Positions 25,991-34,912 of a DNA stretch of 64,000 nt are shown one piece after another. The notes under the pieces are model-generated. The model saw only the letters and a program-made list of their open reading frames with translations. It made no database searches and was not told the origin of the DNA. Source of the DNA: JAYPWI01 sp964629575. GTDB taxonomy: Bacteria; Actinomycetota; Acidimicrobiia; Acidimicrobiales; Poriferisodalaceae. The stretch lies in the NCBI GenBank assembly GCA_964629575.1, contig CAZVUM010000004.1, forward strand, positions 1 through 64,000, given 5' to 3'. Position numbers and translations under genes: made by a program. The number at the start of each line of letters is the position of its first letter. Position 1 is the stretch's first letter.

Positions 25991-26470
25991 ATGGGGGATC
26001 CAGCTGCCAGTTGTTCGATTCAGCGCACCCTCGATCTGGTGGGTGACCGCTGGACGTTGCTGATCCTGCGCGACCTGTTTCGGGGCGTGCGGCGGTTCGG
26101 GCAGCTCCAGGAGGATCTGGGCATCGCTCGCAATCTGCTCGCCGACCGGCTGACCAAGCTGGTCGATGCCGAGATCGTGGAGCGGGAGCCGTACCAGGAT
26201 CGTCCGGTGCGTCACGAGTATGTGCTGACCCACAAAGGCCGCGATCTCTCCCCCAGCCTCGTCGCTCTGATGGGTTGGGGTGATCGCTGGTGCAGTGACG
26301 GCGAACCGCCGACGCTGCTCGTGCATGCCGAGTGCGGAACACCGCTCGAACAGGTGACCCGTTGCCCGACGTGCGACGACCCGCTCTCCCCCTCTGACAT
26401 TCGCAGTCGCCCCGGTCCCGGGCGCGACATCCCCACCGAGGGCTCCCCGCAGCCCGTGGAGGCATCGTGA
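25991..26470 (+). CDS. HxlR-family transcriptional regulator
   Basis: A 159-residue winged-helix regulator. CSIQRTLDLVGDRWTLLILRDLF is the family signature including the early Cys that some members use for redox or electrophile sensing; RRFGQLQEDLGIARNLLADRL and REPYQDRPVRHEYVLTHKG complete the winged helix. The extra C-terminal part with CGTPLEQVTRCPTCDDPL has three cysteines and may bind metal. It overlaps fbiC by four bases, so it may regulate F420 synthesis. ATG at 25991 was chosen. Confidence 0.88.
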   Translation: MGDPAASCSIQRTLDLVGDRWTLLILRDLFRGVRRFGQLQEDLGIARNLLADRLTKLVDAEIVEREPYQDRPVRHEYVLTHKGRDLSPSLVALMGWGDRWCSDGEPPTLLVHAECGTPLEQVTRCPTCDDPLSPSDIRSRPGPGRDIPTEGSPQPVEAS

Positions 26471-28932
26471 CCCTCGCACCTGGCCCAACACACGAGGCCG
26501 TCGATGTGGATGAGCTGCTCCAGCTCCCACTCGGCGATCTCCTGAAGCGGGCGGCCGCTGTCCGCGATGGATCGTTCGGAACGCGGGTGACCTACAGCCC
26601 GAAGGTGTTCATCCCGCTCACGATGCTGTGCCGCGACAAGTGCGGTTACTGCACCTTCGCCCAACCGCCGGCGCGGCTCGACTCCCCGTATCTGACCCCG
26701 GACGAGGTGCGCGAGATCGCCGTTCAGGGCGCGATGCAGGGCTGCCACGAGGCGCTGTTCACCCTGGGTGAGCGGCCTGAGCTGCGTTACCCGGCCGCTC
26801 AGGAGTGGCTCGACGACCACGGCTACGAGTCCACGATCGACTACCTGGTCGCGATGTGCCGGATGGTGCGCGACGAGACCGGACTGTTGCCCCATGCCAA
26901 TCCCGGTGCGCTGTTCCCCGACGAGCTTGCCCTACTGCGCGAGGTCTCGCCGAGCCAGGGAATGATGATCGAATCGCTGAACGGCGACCTCGACTGCCAC
27001 CGCGGCGCGCCCGACAAGGAGCCAGAGCGCCGTCTGGCCACCCTCGAGAGCGCAGGCGAGCTCAAGATCCCGTACACGACGGGGATTCTCGTGGGAATCG
27101 GCGAATCGCTCCGGGACCGGATCGACGCGCTGCAGGCGATCGCAGCGAGCCACGAGCGCCACGGCCATGTGCAGGAGGTGATCGTCCAGAACTTCTTGCC
27201 CAAGCTCGGCACGGCAATGCACAAGGCTCCGCCCTGCCCCGAGGACGAATACCTACAGGCGATCGCGCTCGCCCGGCTGATCTTGCCGACCGACATCCAT
27301 CTGCAGGCGCCTCCCAACCTCTCCGACGACTTCGGTGGGCTGCTCGACGCCGGAATCGACGACTGGGGCGGTGTGTCCCCTGTGACCGCCGACCACGTCA
27401 ACCCCGAACGGCCCTGGCCGGCACTCGATCGCCTGCGCGAGGTCACCGAGGGTCGCGACTTCGTTCTCGCACCCCGTCTCACTATCTACCCCGAGTATGT
27501 GCTGCGTTCGGGCGAGTGGATCGCCGAGGAGAACCGCTTTGCGGTGCTCGACCGGTCCGACGCCGAGGGCCTGGGTCGCGACGATCCCGGCAGCCAGATG
27601 CCCGAGCGCACGATGGAGAACAAGGACGTCGGTTCGGGCGCTGACGTCCTCGTCGCCGACGAGAACAGCACCCAGTGGTACTCCGGCGGCAAGAACCATT
27701 CGCCCGTCGAGCTGATACCGGGCCGGGCTGCTGCCCGAGGCGCGGTGCGGGAGGTCCTCGACGGGGTCCTCGCCGGTCAGGAACCCGGCCGCGACGAGAT
27801 CGTCACCCTGTTCGGCGCCCGGGGTCCCGAGGTCGTCGCTGTCGCCGAGGTTGCCGACCAGCTTCGCCTTGACGCGGTCGGAGATCGGGTCACTTGGGTT
27901 CACAACCGCAACATCAATTACACGAACGTCTGCACCTTCAAATGCCGCTTCTGCGGCTTCAGCAAGGGTCCGCTGTCTCTCAACCTGCGGGGCACGCCGT
28001 ACATGCTCACCCTCGAGGACATCCAGGAGCGGGTGATCGAAGCGGCCGAGCTCGGTGCCACCGAGGTCACCCTGCAGGGCGGTATCCATCCGAGTTTCGA
28101 TGGCGACTACTACATCGACGTGTGCCGGGCGATCCACGACGTGGTGCCCGAGATGCACCTCCATGGATTCACTGCGCTCGAGGTCATCGAGGGCGCCAAG
28201 CGGCTCGGCGAGAGCCTGGCGGAGTACCTGATTCGCCTGAAGGCGGCGGGGCTCAAGTCCCTTCCGGGCACCGCTGCCGAGGTCCTCGACGATGAGGTGC
28301 GCAACATCCTCTGCCCCGACAAGATCAGTACGGACGAGTGGTTGGAGTGCCACGAGGCCGCGCACTCGATCGGACTCCACTCCAACATCACCATCATGTT
28401 CGGCTCGATCGAGAATCCCGTGCACTGGGCCAACCACATCGTGCGAACTCGGGATCTTCAGAAGCGCACCGGTGGCTTCACTGAATGGGTCCCGCTGCCC
28501 TTCGTGCACATGGCGAGCCCCATCTATCTGCAGAAGCAGGCCCGCAGGGGACCCACCTTTCGCGAGACCGTCCTCATCCACTCCGTCGGGCGTATCGCCT
28601 ACCACGGGCTCATTGACAACATTCAGGTGAGCTGGGTGAAGATCGGCGTCGAGGGGGCGCAGCAGATCCTCCGTGCCGGCGCCAACGACCTCGGTGGCAC
28701 CCTGATGGACGAGAACATCAGCCGGGCCGCTGGTGCCCAGCACGGACAGGGGCTGGTGGAGCAGGACTTCCGCGACATCGCCGAACCTCTCGGACGGGCG
28801 ATCCGCCAGCGCACCACCGGCTATGGCGATGCCGATGGCGCGCCCGAGGTGGTGTCGAGGCCGACGCTCACCGCCGACAATCCAACCGACCGCAAGCTCA
28901 TCCCCGTCAGCGCGCTCGGTGACCGCGTCTGA
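26467..28932 (+). CDS. fbiC: FbiC, FO synthase (CofG-CofH fusion)
   Basis: An 821-residue double radical-SAM enzyme that makes 7,8-didemethyl-8-hydroxy-5-deazariboflavin, the chromophore of coenzyme F420, from tyrosine and a flavin precursor. The first half (CofG) has Cys55-x3-Cys59-x2-Cys62 in MLCRDKCGYCTFAQ; the second half (CofH) has NVCTFKCRFCGFSKG near residue 490. GTG overlaps the HxlR stop. The product would supply F420 for enzymes such as the one at 11619. The last codons lie in an 18-bp repeat shared with the next gene start. Confidence 0.95.
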   Translation: MTLAPGPTHEAVDVDELLQLPLGDLLKRAAAVRDGSFGTRVTYSPKVFIPLTMLCRDKCGYCTFAQPPARLDSPYLTPDEVREIAVQGAMQGCHEALFTLGERPELRYPAAQEWLDDHGYESTIDYLVAMCRMVRDETGLLPHANPGALFPDELALLREVSPSQGMMIESLNGDLDCHRGAPDKEPERRLATLESAGELKIPYTTGILVGIGESLRDRIDALQAIAASHERHGHVQEVIVQNFLPKLGTAMHKAPPCPEDEYLQAIALARLILPTDIHLQAPPNLSDDFGGLLDAGIDDWGGVSPVTADHVNPERPWPALDRLREVTEGRDFVLAPRLTIYPEYVLRSGEWIAEENRFAVLDRSDAEGLGRDDPGSQMPERTMENKDVGSGADVLVADENSTQWYSGGKNHSPVELIPGRAAARGAVREVLDGVLAGQEPGRDEIVTLFGARGPEVVAVAEVADQLRLDAVGDRVTWVHNRNINYTNVCTFKCRFCGFSKGPLSLNLRGTPYMLTLEDIQERVIEAAELGATEVTLQGGIHPSFDGDYYIDVCRAIHDVVPEMHLHGFTALEVIEGAKRLGESLAEYLIRLKAAGLKSLPGTAAEVLDDEVRNILCPDKISTDEWLECHEAAHSIGLHSNITIMFGSIENPVHWANHIVRTRDLQKRTGGFTEWVPLPFVHMASPIYLQKQARRGPTFRETVLIHSVGRIAYHGLIDNIQVSWVKIGVEGAQQILRAGANDLGGTLMDENISRAAGAQHGQGLVEQDFRDIAEPLGRAIRQRTTGYGDADGAPEVVSRPTLTADNPTDRKLIPVSALGDRV

Positions 28933-28972
28933 CCCGGTGACCGCGCCTGACCCGGTGACCGCGTCTGACCCG
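28919..28972 (+). repeat. Three 18-bp tandem units at the fbiC/LOG junction
   Basis: gtgaccgcgtctgacccg occurs at 28919, 28937 (one mismatch) and 28955. Each unit starts with a GTG in the frame of the downstream gene, and the first contains the fbiC stop codon. Confidence 0.9.
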
Positions 28973-30010
28973 GCGGGGAGGCCGCCCGACCGGCGCAGCA
29001 CGGGCGACGACCGCACGGATGCCCTCATCGAAGAGCTCCTCGACGCGGTCGACGCCGAGGCGAACCGGCGAGTGCTGCGCGAGATCTTCGTGTCGGCAAC
29101 CGGGCTCGCTCGCACGGTCGACGATCGCCTCGACCTCAAGATCGCCTCTGCGGCGCTCTATGAGATGTGGGATGCGTTCACGACCTTCGCTCCCCACAAG
29201 GACCTCCGCAAGGTCACCGTGTTCGGATCGGCCCGCACTCGGCCCGACACCGCTGAGTACGTCCTCGCCGCCGACGTGGCCCGAGCGATGGCGGAGCGGG
29301 ACTGGTTCGTCGTGACGGGAGCCGGGCCCGGGATCATGTTGGCGGCCAACGAAGGCGCGGGCCGAGAGCGCAGCTTCGGCGTCAACATCCGCCTTCCCTT
29401 CGAACAAGAGGCCAATCGGTATCTCCTCGGCGACGAGAAGCTGGTGGAGATGAAGTACTTCTTCACCCGCAAGCTGATGCTGGTGAAGGAGAGCTCGGCG
29501 TTCGTCGCTCTGCCAGGTGGTTTCGGCACCCAGGACGAGACCTATGAGCTCCTCACGCTGCTGCAGACCGGCAAGGCCGAGCCGGTCCCCGTTGTGCTGC
29601 TCGACGTGCCAGACGGATCGTATTGGGAGACGTGGCAACGCTTCGTGGTCGATGAGCTCGACGGCGGTGGGCTGATCGCCTCAGACGACCACGATCTCTA
29701 CACCGTCGCGACATCTGTCGAAGAGGCGTGCGATGAGATCACTCGCTTCTGGTCCAACTACCACTCGATCCGCTACGTCGGGAACAGGCTGGTCGTCCGG
29801 ATGCAGCGCCCGGTCAGTGATGCGACCCTGGCCGAGATCAACGAAAGATGCGCCGGACTCGTGGAGGGGGGCCAGATCGAGCGCAGCGGACCGGTGGGGC
29901 CCGAGATCGACGAGGCCGACGAGACCGAGTTGCCCCGCTTGGCGTTCCGCCATGGCCTGGGCCACTACGGCAACCTGCGTCCCCTGATCGATCTCATCAA
30001 CCGCGACTGA
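28919..30010 (+). CDS. LOG-family protein (TIGR00730 type)
   Basis: A protein of up to 363 residues with a Rossmann-like LOG domain: VTVFGSARTRPDTAEY, VVTGAGPGIMLAANEGAG, and PGGFGTQDETYELL, the signature loop with the catalytic Glu. LOG enzymes release cytokinin-like bases from nucleotide monophosphates, though long bacterial members may have other nucleotide roles. The true start is one of three GTG codons (28919, 28937, 28955) inside the tandem repeat; the first overlaps fbiC by 14 bases. Probably the third gene of the HxlR-fbiC operon. Confidence 0.85.
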   Translation: MTASDPVTAPDPVTASDPAGRPPDRRSTGDDRTDALIEELLDAVDAEANRRVLREIFVSATGLARTVDDRLDLKIASAALYEMWDAFTTFAPHKDLRKVTVFGSARTRPDTAEYVLAADVARAMAERDWFVVTGAGPGIMLAANEGAGRERSFGVNIRLPFEQEANRYLLGDEKLVEMKYFFTRKLMLVKESSAFVALPGGFGTQDETYELLTLLQTGKAEPVPVVLLDVPDGSYWETWQRFVVDELDGGGLIASDDHDLYTVATSVEEACDEITRFWSNYHSIRYVGNRLVVRMQRPVSDATLAEINERCAGLVEGGQIERSGPVGPEIDEADETELPRLAFRHGLGHYGNLRPLIDLINRD

Positions 30011-30023
30011 ACCAGTCCGCGAG

Positions 30024-30809
30024 TCAGGCGCTGAAGGGGTCCACCACCAGGCGGCCTGCCGGCGCGGTTCGAAAGAAGCGGCCCTCGTTGCGTCTCACCG
30101 TCTCGCGACAGCTGTGGAAGAACCGCCGAGCCGAGCTGCCGCAGCGGCGAAAGAGGCGGCGGTGGTCCCACGCGACGACGAGCATCGACCCGAAGAGCAC
30201 GGTTCGCCACACGATCCGGGCGAACCACCACAGCGGGCGCGACCACTCCTCGAGCTGGGACGGCAAGGTGTCGGCATGAAAGCTGAGGTGACGAACTTCG
30301 TCGGCGACGATCGCGCCGAAGAGGGGCCCCAGCTGATCGTCGTCGGCGAATCGCTCCGCCAGCAACCCGTAGTACTCGAGGGCCACCAACTCGGCAACGA
30401 GGAGAATCAGGACCTCCGACCGCAGGCCCGAGATGCGCCGGGTGAGCTGGAACACCCGGTCCGACCAGTGTCGGGTCAGACGGGGTTCGTCGAACTGGTC
30501 GAGGACCAGACCGAGTAGCCGCGCGTGCTCCTGCTCCTCGGCGACGAACAGCCGCATGGCGCGCAGGTAGTCGTGGTCGCCCGTGCGGGCCGCCAACGCG
30601 AGCAGGTGCTCACCGTCCCCCGTTTCACCGAGCTGAAACACCGCGAGACTTCGGCGCAGGGCCGCCTCGGTACGCGTGTCGAGTTCGGGCCGGTTCGTGA
30701 CCTGTATCGAGCGGTGGCGGCCGCTGTTGCGCTCGAAGTCGCTTCGCCAGCGCCGGCTGGCGATGACCGAACCGCCGGCCTCGGGATCGCGGGTCAACAC
30801 TCTGTGCAC
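30024..30809 (-). CDS. Ferritin-like diiron protein
   Basis: A 261-residue protein whose middle carries the metal ligands of a four-helix diiron bundle: EEQEHARLL, LVAELVALEYYG and DEVRHLSFHAD (ExxH and DExxH pairs). A hydrophobic segment follows (WRTVLFGSMLVVAW), then a basic tail, so it may be tethered to the membrane, like some COQ7-type hydroxylases. The reaction is unknown. GTG at 30809 has GAGGAG six bases upstream. It converges on the LOG gene with 13 bases between. Confidence 0.7.
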   Translation of the reverse strand: MHRVLTRDPEAGGSVIASRRWRSDFERNSGRHRSIQVTNRPELDTRTEAALRRSLAVFQLGETGDGEHLLALAARTGDHDYLRAMRLFVAEEQEHARLLGLVLDQFDEPRLTRHWSDRVFQLTRRISGLRSEVLILLVAELVALEYYGLLAERFADDDQLGPLFGAIVADEVRHLSFHADTLPSQLEEWSRPLWWFARIVWRTVLFGSMLVVAWDHRRLFRRCGSSARRFFHSCRETVRRNEGRFFRTAPAGRLVVDPFSA

Positions 30810-30943
30810 GAAGAACTCCTCGGATCGGCCCGCTCAGCCCTACGACGCCCGAGGGGCCATACCGGTTCCCTCCGCCGGCCAGAAAGTCGGGCAACGCCTC
30901 CGATCCGGTCGTCGCCGGCTCTCCTCCCGACTCGAGCGGCTCT

Positions 30944-31168
30944 TCAGATCAGCGTCGAGGTGGGTCCCCCGCGCAAGAGCTGCGCTGCCTTCTCGACCGA
31001 GCGCCGCGCCTTCGCGATCCGCTTCTCGACCTCGGGGCGCTGCCCGTCACCGTCGGCATCTTCGAGTGCGGCCCGCAACGCACTCATCGCGAGGTCGCTG
31101 AGCTGCTCGGCAATGTCGTCGAGCCGATCAGCCACTGACGCCAGATCATCATCTATCGGATCGGCCAC
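30944..31168 (-). CDS. Hypothetical helical protein, 74 aa
   Basis: A small acidic then basic protein, predicted all helical (VADRLDDIAEQLSDLAMSALRAAL, KRIAKARRSVEKAAQLL). No family recognised. GTG at 31168 has AAGGAG six bases upstream, which supports it being translated. The 134 bases between it and the diiron protein gene (30810-30943) show no gene. Confidence 0.5.
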   Translation of the reverse strand: MADPIDDDLASVADRLDDIAEQLSDLAMSALRAALEDADGDGQRPEVEKRIAKARRSVEKAAQLLRGGPTSTLI

Positions 31169-31213
31169 ATCGAACTCCTTCGCCCATCACGGGGCACGAC
31201 GCAGGTCGAAGCG

Positions 31214-31219
31214 TAGGCT
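31214..31219 (+). promoter_or_regulatory. -10-like TAGGCT, leaderless geometry
   Basis: TAGGCT ends seven bases before the GTG at 31227 and no ribosome binding site is present. It helps place the start within a much longer open frame. Confidence 0.45.
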
Positions 31220-31226
31220 TCGTGCA

Positions 31227-32012
31227 GTGGCGACACCTGGGACCCCGTCCGACCCCGCTCTGGGCGACACTGCTCTGGGAGACACTGATCGCCAGCGCGA
31301 GTGGCTGTCGTTCGAAGACCCCGAGGAGCATCGCACCTGGCTCTTCGACCTCACGTTCCTCACGAGCAACTGGACCTGCATCTACGGCGCCGGATGTCCC
31401 GGGATCGAATCGGAACCGGCCGTCGAGCGCCAGCTCGGCTGCTGCACACATGGCGCCTATCTGAGCGATGCCGACGATCTCGAGCATGTCATTCACTGCA
31501 TCGACGAGCTCGACGACTCCACATGGCAGCTACGCGCCGAGGCCGAAGAGCTCGGAGGCCCCCTCTGGCAGGACGACGACGGCTGGTGGCGCACCCGCGT
31601 TGTCGGCGGCGCCTGCGTGTTCCAGAACCGTCCCGATCACCCTGCCGGCGCAGGGTGCGCTTTTCACCAGCTCGCCACCGACACCGGGCGACCCCACATG
31701 GAGGTCAAGCCGGAGATCTGCTGGCAGGCGCCAGTGCGGCGGGAGGACCACGAGACTGTCACGGGCCACATCTACACGATGGTTCGCGAGTGGGAGCGGC
31801 GCGACTGGGGCGGCGAAGAGACCGACGTCTGGTGGTGGTGCACAGATGAGTCCGTGGCCCATGTCGGTCAGCGGCCCGTGTACAAAGAGATGGGGCTCGA
31901 GCTCCGCGCCATCTGCGGACCGACGGTGTACTCCTGGCTGGAGGCCGAACTCGACGAACGCCTTGCCCGTACCCAGCTGTTGCCCCATCCGGTTGTCCGC
32001 AGGCGGTCCTGA
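31227..32012 (+). CDS. Cysteine-rich protein, possibly metal-binding
   Basis: A 261-residue soluble protein with about ten cysteines: WTCIYGAGCPGI, LGCCTHGAYL, HVIHC, GACVFQN, GAGCAFHQL, KPEICWQ, WWWCTD and AICG. The spacing suggests a metal or iron-sulfur site similar in idea to YkgJ/DUF3109 cysteine clusters, but I do not recognise the exact family. Early residues PALGDTALGDTD come from an imperfect 15-bp repeat near 31257. It is followed after 38 bases by a beta-lactamase-fold gene. Confidence 0.65.
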   Translation: MATPGTPSDPALGDTALGDTDRQREWLSFEDPEEHRTWLFDLTFLTSNWTCIYGAGCPGIESEPAVERQLGCCTHGAYLSDADDLEHVIHCIDELDDSTWQLRAEAEELGGPLWQDDDGWWRTRVVGGACVFQNRPDHPAGAGCAFHQLATDTGRPHMEVKPEICWQAPVRREDHETVTGHIYTMVREWERRDWGGEETDVWWWCTDESVAHVGQRPVYKEMGLELRAICGPTVYSWLEAELDERLARTQLLPHPVVRRRS

Positions 32013-32050
32013 GCTGTTACCCGGTCCGGCGGCCGGTCGACAGGCCGAAC

Positions 32051-33178
32051 ATGGACGCCCAGATCCGCGCGTTGCTCGAGGACCACAGGCAGCGTGGTCT
32101 CCAGCTCGGTGCCCAACTCGTCATCAGCCACCAGGGCCAGACGATCGTCGACCTCGCTGACGGCGAGTCGGTCACCGGCCAGCCGATGACCGGCGCGCAC
32201 GTCCTGCGCTGGTACGAGGCGGGCATGCCCCAGCTCGCGGTCCTGGTCGGCCGCTTGATCGAGGCCGGAAAGCTGGACCTCGATCTGAGGGTCGACAAGG
32301 TCATCGCGGGATTCGGCGCAGGCAAGGAGACCTGCACCGTCCGCCACCTCCTCACCCACATGGGCGGCTTCCCAGGCGCCGAGCTCGGTGATCGTGAGAT
32401 CAGACACTCCGACGCCGTCGACTTCATCTGCGCCTATCGCGCCGAATCGGTACCGGGTCACCGGGCGGCCTTTCACCCCACGTCGGGATGGCGGATCCTC
32501 GCGGAGATCGTTCGTCGAACCGGGCGAGGCTCCCTGGCCAAGCAGCTCCACAAGCACGTCTGGCGGGCGGCCGGGATGCCCGGCGCCGCCCTTGGGATCT
32601 CTGCGTCCACGGCCAAGCGCCTCGGCGCATTGTTGGGACCCGTGCACTGGGCCGGCTGGGACGCATCCGAAGAACACGACGGCGAGCGTGTTCGCGTGCC
32701 CTACAGAGCCGACCTCATCCACAACCTCGATTGGCACCTCGCTCAGGAAGATCCTTCCATCGGCTGGTTCGGGTCAGCGCGTGACCTCGCCGCGTTCTAC
32801 GACGCTCTCAACGCACCGGGACATCCGCTCTTCGAGAGCGCAGGCACCGGACCGCTCCTCACCGCGACCCATCGCGCTGGGCTCCGCGACCACCACTTCG
32901 GTGGCGCAGCCGTGCCGTGGGGTCTGGGGTTCCAGACCGCTGCCGCGTTCGGTGGATCGCTCGGCTATCGAGCCCACGGACACACCGGTCGCACCGGACG
33001 TGCACTGCACGATCCAGACGAAAAACTCACCGTCGTCTATCTCACCAACGGGCTCTGTCGGCCGATCGACAACGAACGGCGCTGCTCGGAGATGTTCGAG
33101 CTGATCCAGGACATGATGTTCCCGCGCCCTGCGAGCGCGTGGGTCACCCAAGGCCTGCTCAGCGTGACGCCCCGGTAG
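32051..33178 (+). CDS. Beta-lactamase-fold protein, probably lacking catalytic residues
   Basis: A 375-residue serine beta-lactamase/esterase-like protein: GAQLVISHQGQTIVDLADG, LIEAGKLDLDLRVDKVI, VRHLLTHMGGFPG, LLG-type core, and a C-terminal GHTGRTG motif (His311-Thr-Gly). Where SxxK should be, the sequence reads G58-M-P-Q61, and the usual YSN appears as H142-P-T. Both nucleophile and general base are therefore missing in my alignment by eye. It may be a non-enzymatic binding protein or use another chemistry. Confidence 0.75.
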   Translation: MDAQIRALLEDHRQRGLQLGAQLVISHQGQTIVDLADGESVTGQPMTGAHVLRWYEAGMPQLAVLVGRLIEAGKLDLDLRVDKVIAGFGAGKETCTVRHLLTHMGGFPGAELGDREIRHSDAVDFICAYRAESVPGHRAAFHPTSGWRILAEIVRRTGRGSLAKQLHKHVWRAAGMPGAALGISASTAKRLGALLGPVHWAGWDASEEHDGERVRVPYRADLIHNLDWHLAQEDPSIGWFGSARDLAAFYDALNAPGHPLFESAGTGPLLTATHRAGLRDHHFGGAAVPWGLGFQTAAAFGGSLGYRAHGHTGRTGRALHDPDEKLTVVYLTNGLCRPIDNERRCSEMFELIQDMMFPRPASAWVTQGLLSVTPR

Positions 33179-33210
33179 CGCCGGCTCTCGCGGCTACCCG
33201 GGACCCGAGG

Positions 33211-33516
33211 TCAGTCCCTGTCGCTGTTGGTGTCCCGGTCGCTGTTGGTGTCCCGGTCGCTCTTGGTGTCGAAGTCCGCGTACTTGGCCGCCAGCTCGGC
33301 GTAGTGATCGTCGTACTTGTCCGCGACGTCCTCGAACTCGTCGTCCTCGGATGGCTCGCTCGAATCGACGATCTCGTCGTCCTCGCGAACGTCGTCCTCG
33401 CGAATCGAGAACGGATCCGTGGCATCGAAGTCGAAGTCCTCCACGGTGAACTGGCTGGCCGTGTCGCGCTGGAACTTGCGCGCTTCCTCGTACCGGCGGT
33501 GGCGACCCTTCTTCAC
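33211..33516 (-). CDS. Hypothetical acidic protein with C-terminal repeats
   Basis: A 101-residue protein with a basic start (KKGRHRRYEEARKF) and a very acidic middle (EPSEDDEFEDVADKYDDHY). It ends in three six-residue repeats of the DRDTNS type, encoded by 18-bp units. No family recognised; likely disordered. GTG at 33516 has GAGGAG six bases upstream. It converges on the beta-lactamase-fold gene. No gene is seen in 33517-33661. Confidence 0.5.
   Translation of the reverse strand: MKKGRHRRYEEARKFQRDTASQFTVEDFDFDATDPFSIREDDVREDDEIVDSSEPSEDDEFEDVADKYDDHYAELAAKYADFDTKSDRDTNSDRDTNSDRD
33221..33274. repeat. 18-bp tandem units in a gene end
   Basis: tcgctgttggtgtcccgg at 33221-33238 and 33239-33256 is exact; a third, diverged unit follows to 33274. 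Confidence 0.85.
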
Positions 33517-33661
33517 CGATGACTCCTCGTCCTCAGACTCGTGCGGGGCTCGACGGGGCGTCTTGGCCCATCGGTTGTGCCGCTTCCGATGACAACCTCT
33601 TCAGTTCTAGCAGAACTTCAGTGAAAAGGCGCAGCACGTTTCCTACTGTGGGTGACCACTT

Positions 33662-34912
33662 TCACTCTGGGTGGGCAGCGAGGTCGCCTGTGCCGGCTGC
33701 CTCGAAATCGCTGGTCAGCGCGGCGCGCTGCTCCAGCACCAGCCGGCCCGAGCGCTCGAAGGCCAGCGCCGCCCGCCCGTCGACCAGATCACGAATGGGG
33801 CCGCCGACAAGGTCGGCCCGCCACCCCGTGGCGAGGCGGGCCTCAGGGGCACCACGCAGGATGTCGGTGATGTCACTCCGTGTGGCGAGCAGGGTGACGT
33901 CGAGGTGCTCGTCCTTGGCGACCTGGGCGATCCAGGCCGACACGAGCGTCACCGCAGGGCGAAGTTCCTGGCTCAGGGCAGGACCCTGATCGATCTCGAG
34001 CACCGGCACCTCGTCAGGCGACAGCTGCCCGCCCTCGGTCACCGCCTCGAGGATCGCCCGCGCACCACCGTCTTTCAGAAACCGCCCGTCGACACCTCGT
34101 ACTTTGCGAAGTTCTTCGGGTGTGGACGGCGCCCGCTGGGCGATTCCCACCACCGCGAGATCCGAGAGGACGAACCGCGGCGGGATGTCGTGGGTCCGCG
34201 CGGTCCGCTCGCGCCAATCGGCGAGTGTCGATGCGATCGCGCGCGCACCTCCCCGCAGGTGACGAGCCTCTTTGATCCGGGTCCAGGCCAGCTCGGTCGG
34301 CAGGGCGGGCCGGGCCGGCGTCCGGGCCAGCTCACACTCGTCGAGGGCCCAGGTGAGGCGTCCCCGCTCCTCCAGCTCTTCGACGAGGAGATCGTGGATC
34401 GTGAACAGGTGCGCGACATCGCTCGCTGCATACGACCGCTGCGCGTCGCGAAGCGGGCGCTCGAACCAGTCGGTCAGACGGTCGCCCTTGGGAAGACGCT
34501 CACCCACATAGCGCTCGACGAGGCTCGCGAGCGACGGGGTCGACATCCCCACGAAGCCGGCCGCGATCTGGGTGTCGAACAGGTCCCGCGGGATCGTGCC
34601 GCACGATCGGTCCAGTACCTCGAGGTCCTGGCTTGCGGCGTGCATCACCACGGTGGCCTGCCCGGTGATGGCCGCTGCCAACGGTGCGATGTCGACCTCG
34701 AGGGTGTCGATCAGGTGGATCTCGTCCTCGACTCCGATCTGGACCAGCGCCACCCGGGGCCAGTAGGTGCGTTCGCGGTGGAACTCGGTGTCGATCGCGA
34801 TGCGATCGGCCGTGAGAAGGTCGTCGACCAAGGAATCGAACACGGACTGGTCGGCGATCCATTGGTGCTCGAGCGCCGAGGCAGGGGCCAGGCGGCGCCG
34901 CCGCCGGCTCAC
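33662..34912 (-). CDS. rnd: Ribonuclease D
   Basis: A 416-residue 3'-5' exoribonuclease for RNA end trimming. The DEDD nuclease residues are visible: AIDTEFHRERTY (Asp41, Glu43), MHAASQDLEVL and YAASDVAHL (Tyr and Asp). An HRDC-like region follows (PPRFVLSDLAVVGIAQRAP, ELRKVRGVDGRFLKDGG). GTG at 34912 overlaps the stop of the rhodanese gene by four bases (GTGA), so translation is coupled to mobA-rhodanese upstream. Confidence 0.92.
   Translation of the reverse strand: MSRRRRRLAPASALEHQWIADQSVFDSLVDDLLTADRIAIDTEFHRERTYWPRVALVQIGVEDEIHLIDTLEVDIAPLAAAITGQATVVMHAASQDLEVLDRSCGTIPRDLFDTQIAAGFVGMSTPSLASLVERYVGERLPKGDRLTDWFERPLRDAQRSYAASDVAHLFTIHDLLVEELEERGRLTWALDECELARTPARPALPTELAWTRIKEARHLRGGARAIASTLADWRERTARTHDIPPRFVLSDLAVVGIAQRAPSTPEELRKVRGVDGRFLKDGGARAILEAVTEGGQLSPDEVPVLEIDQGPALSQELRPAVTLVSAWIAQVAKDEHLDVTLLATRSDITDILRGAPEARLATGWRADLVGGPIRDLVDGRAALAFERSGRLVLEQRAALTSDFEAAGTGDLAAHPE

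Noticed and set aside
28937..28957. Treating GTG 28937 or 28955 as the sure start of the LOG gene
   Set aside because: No ribosome site or -10 box separates the three GTG codons, so the choice stays open.
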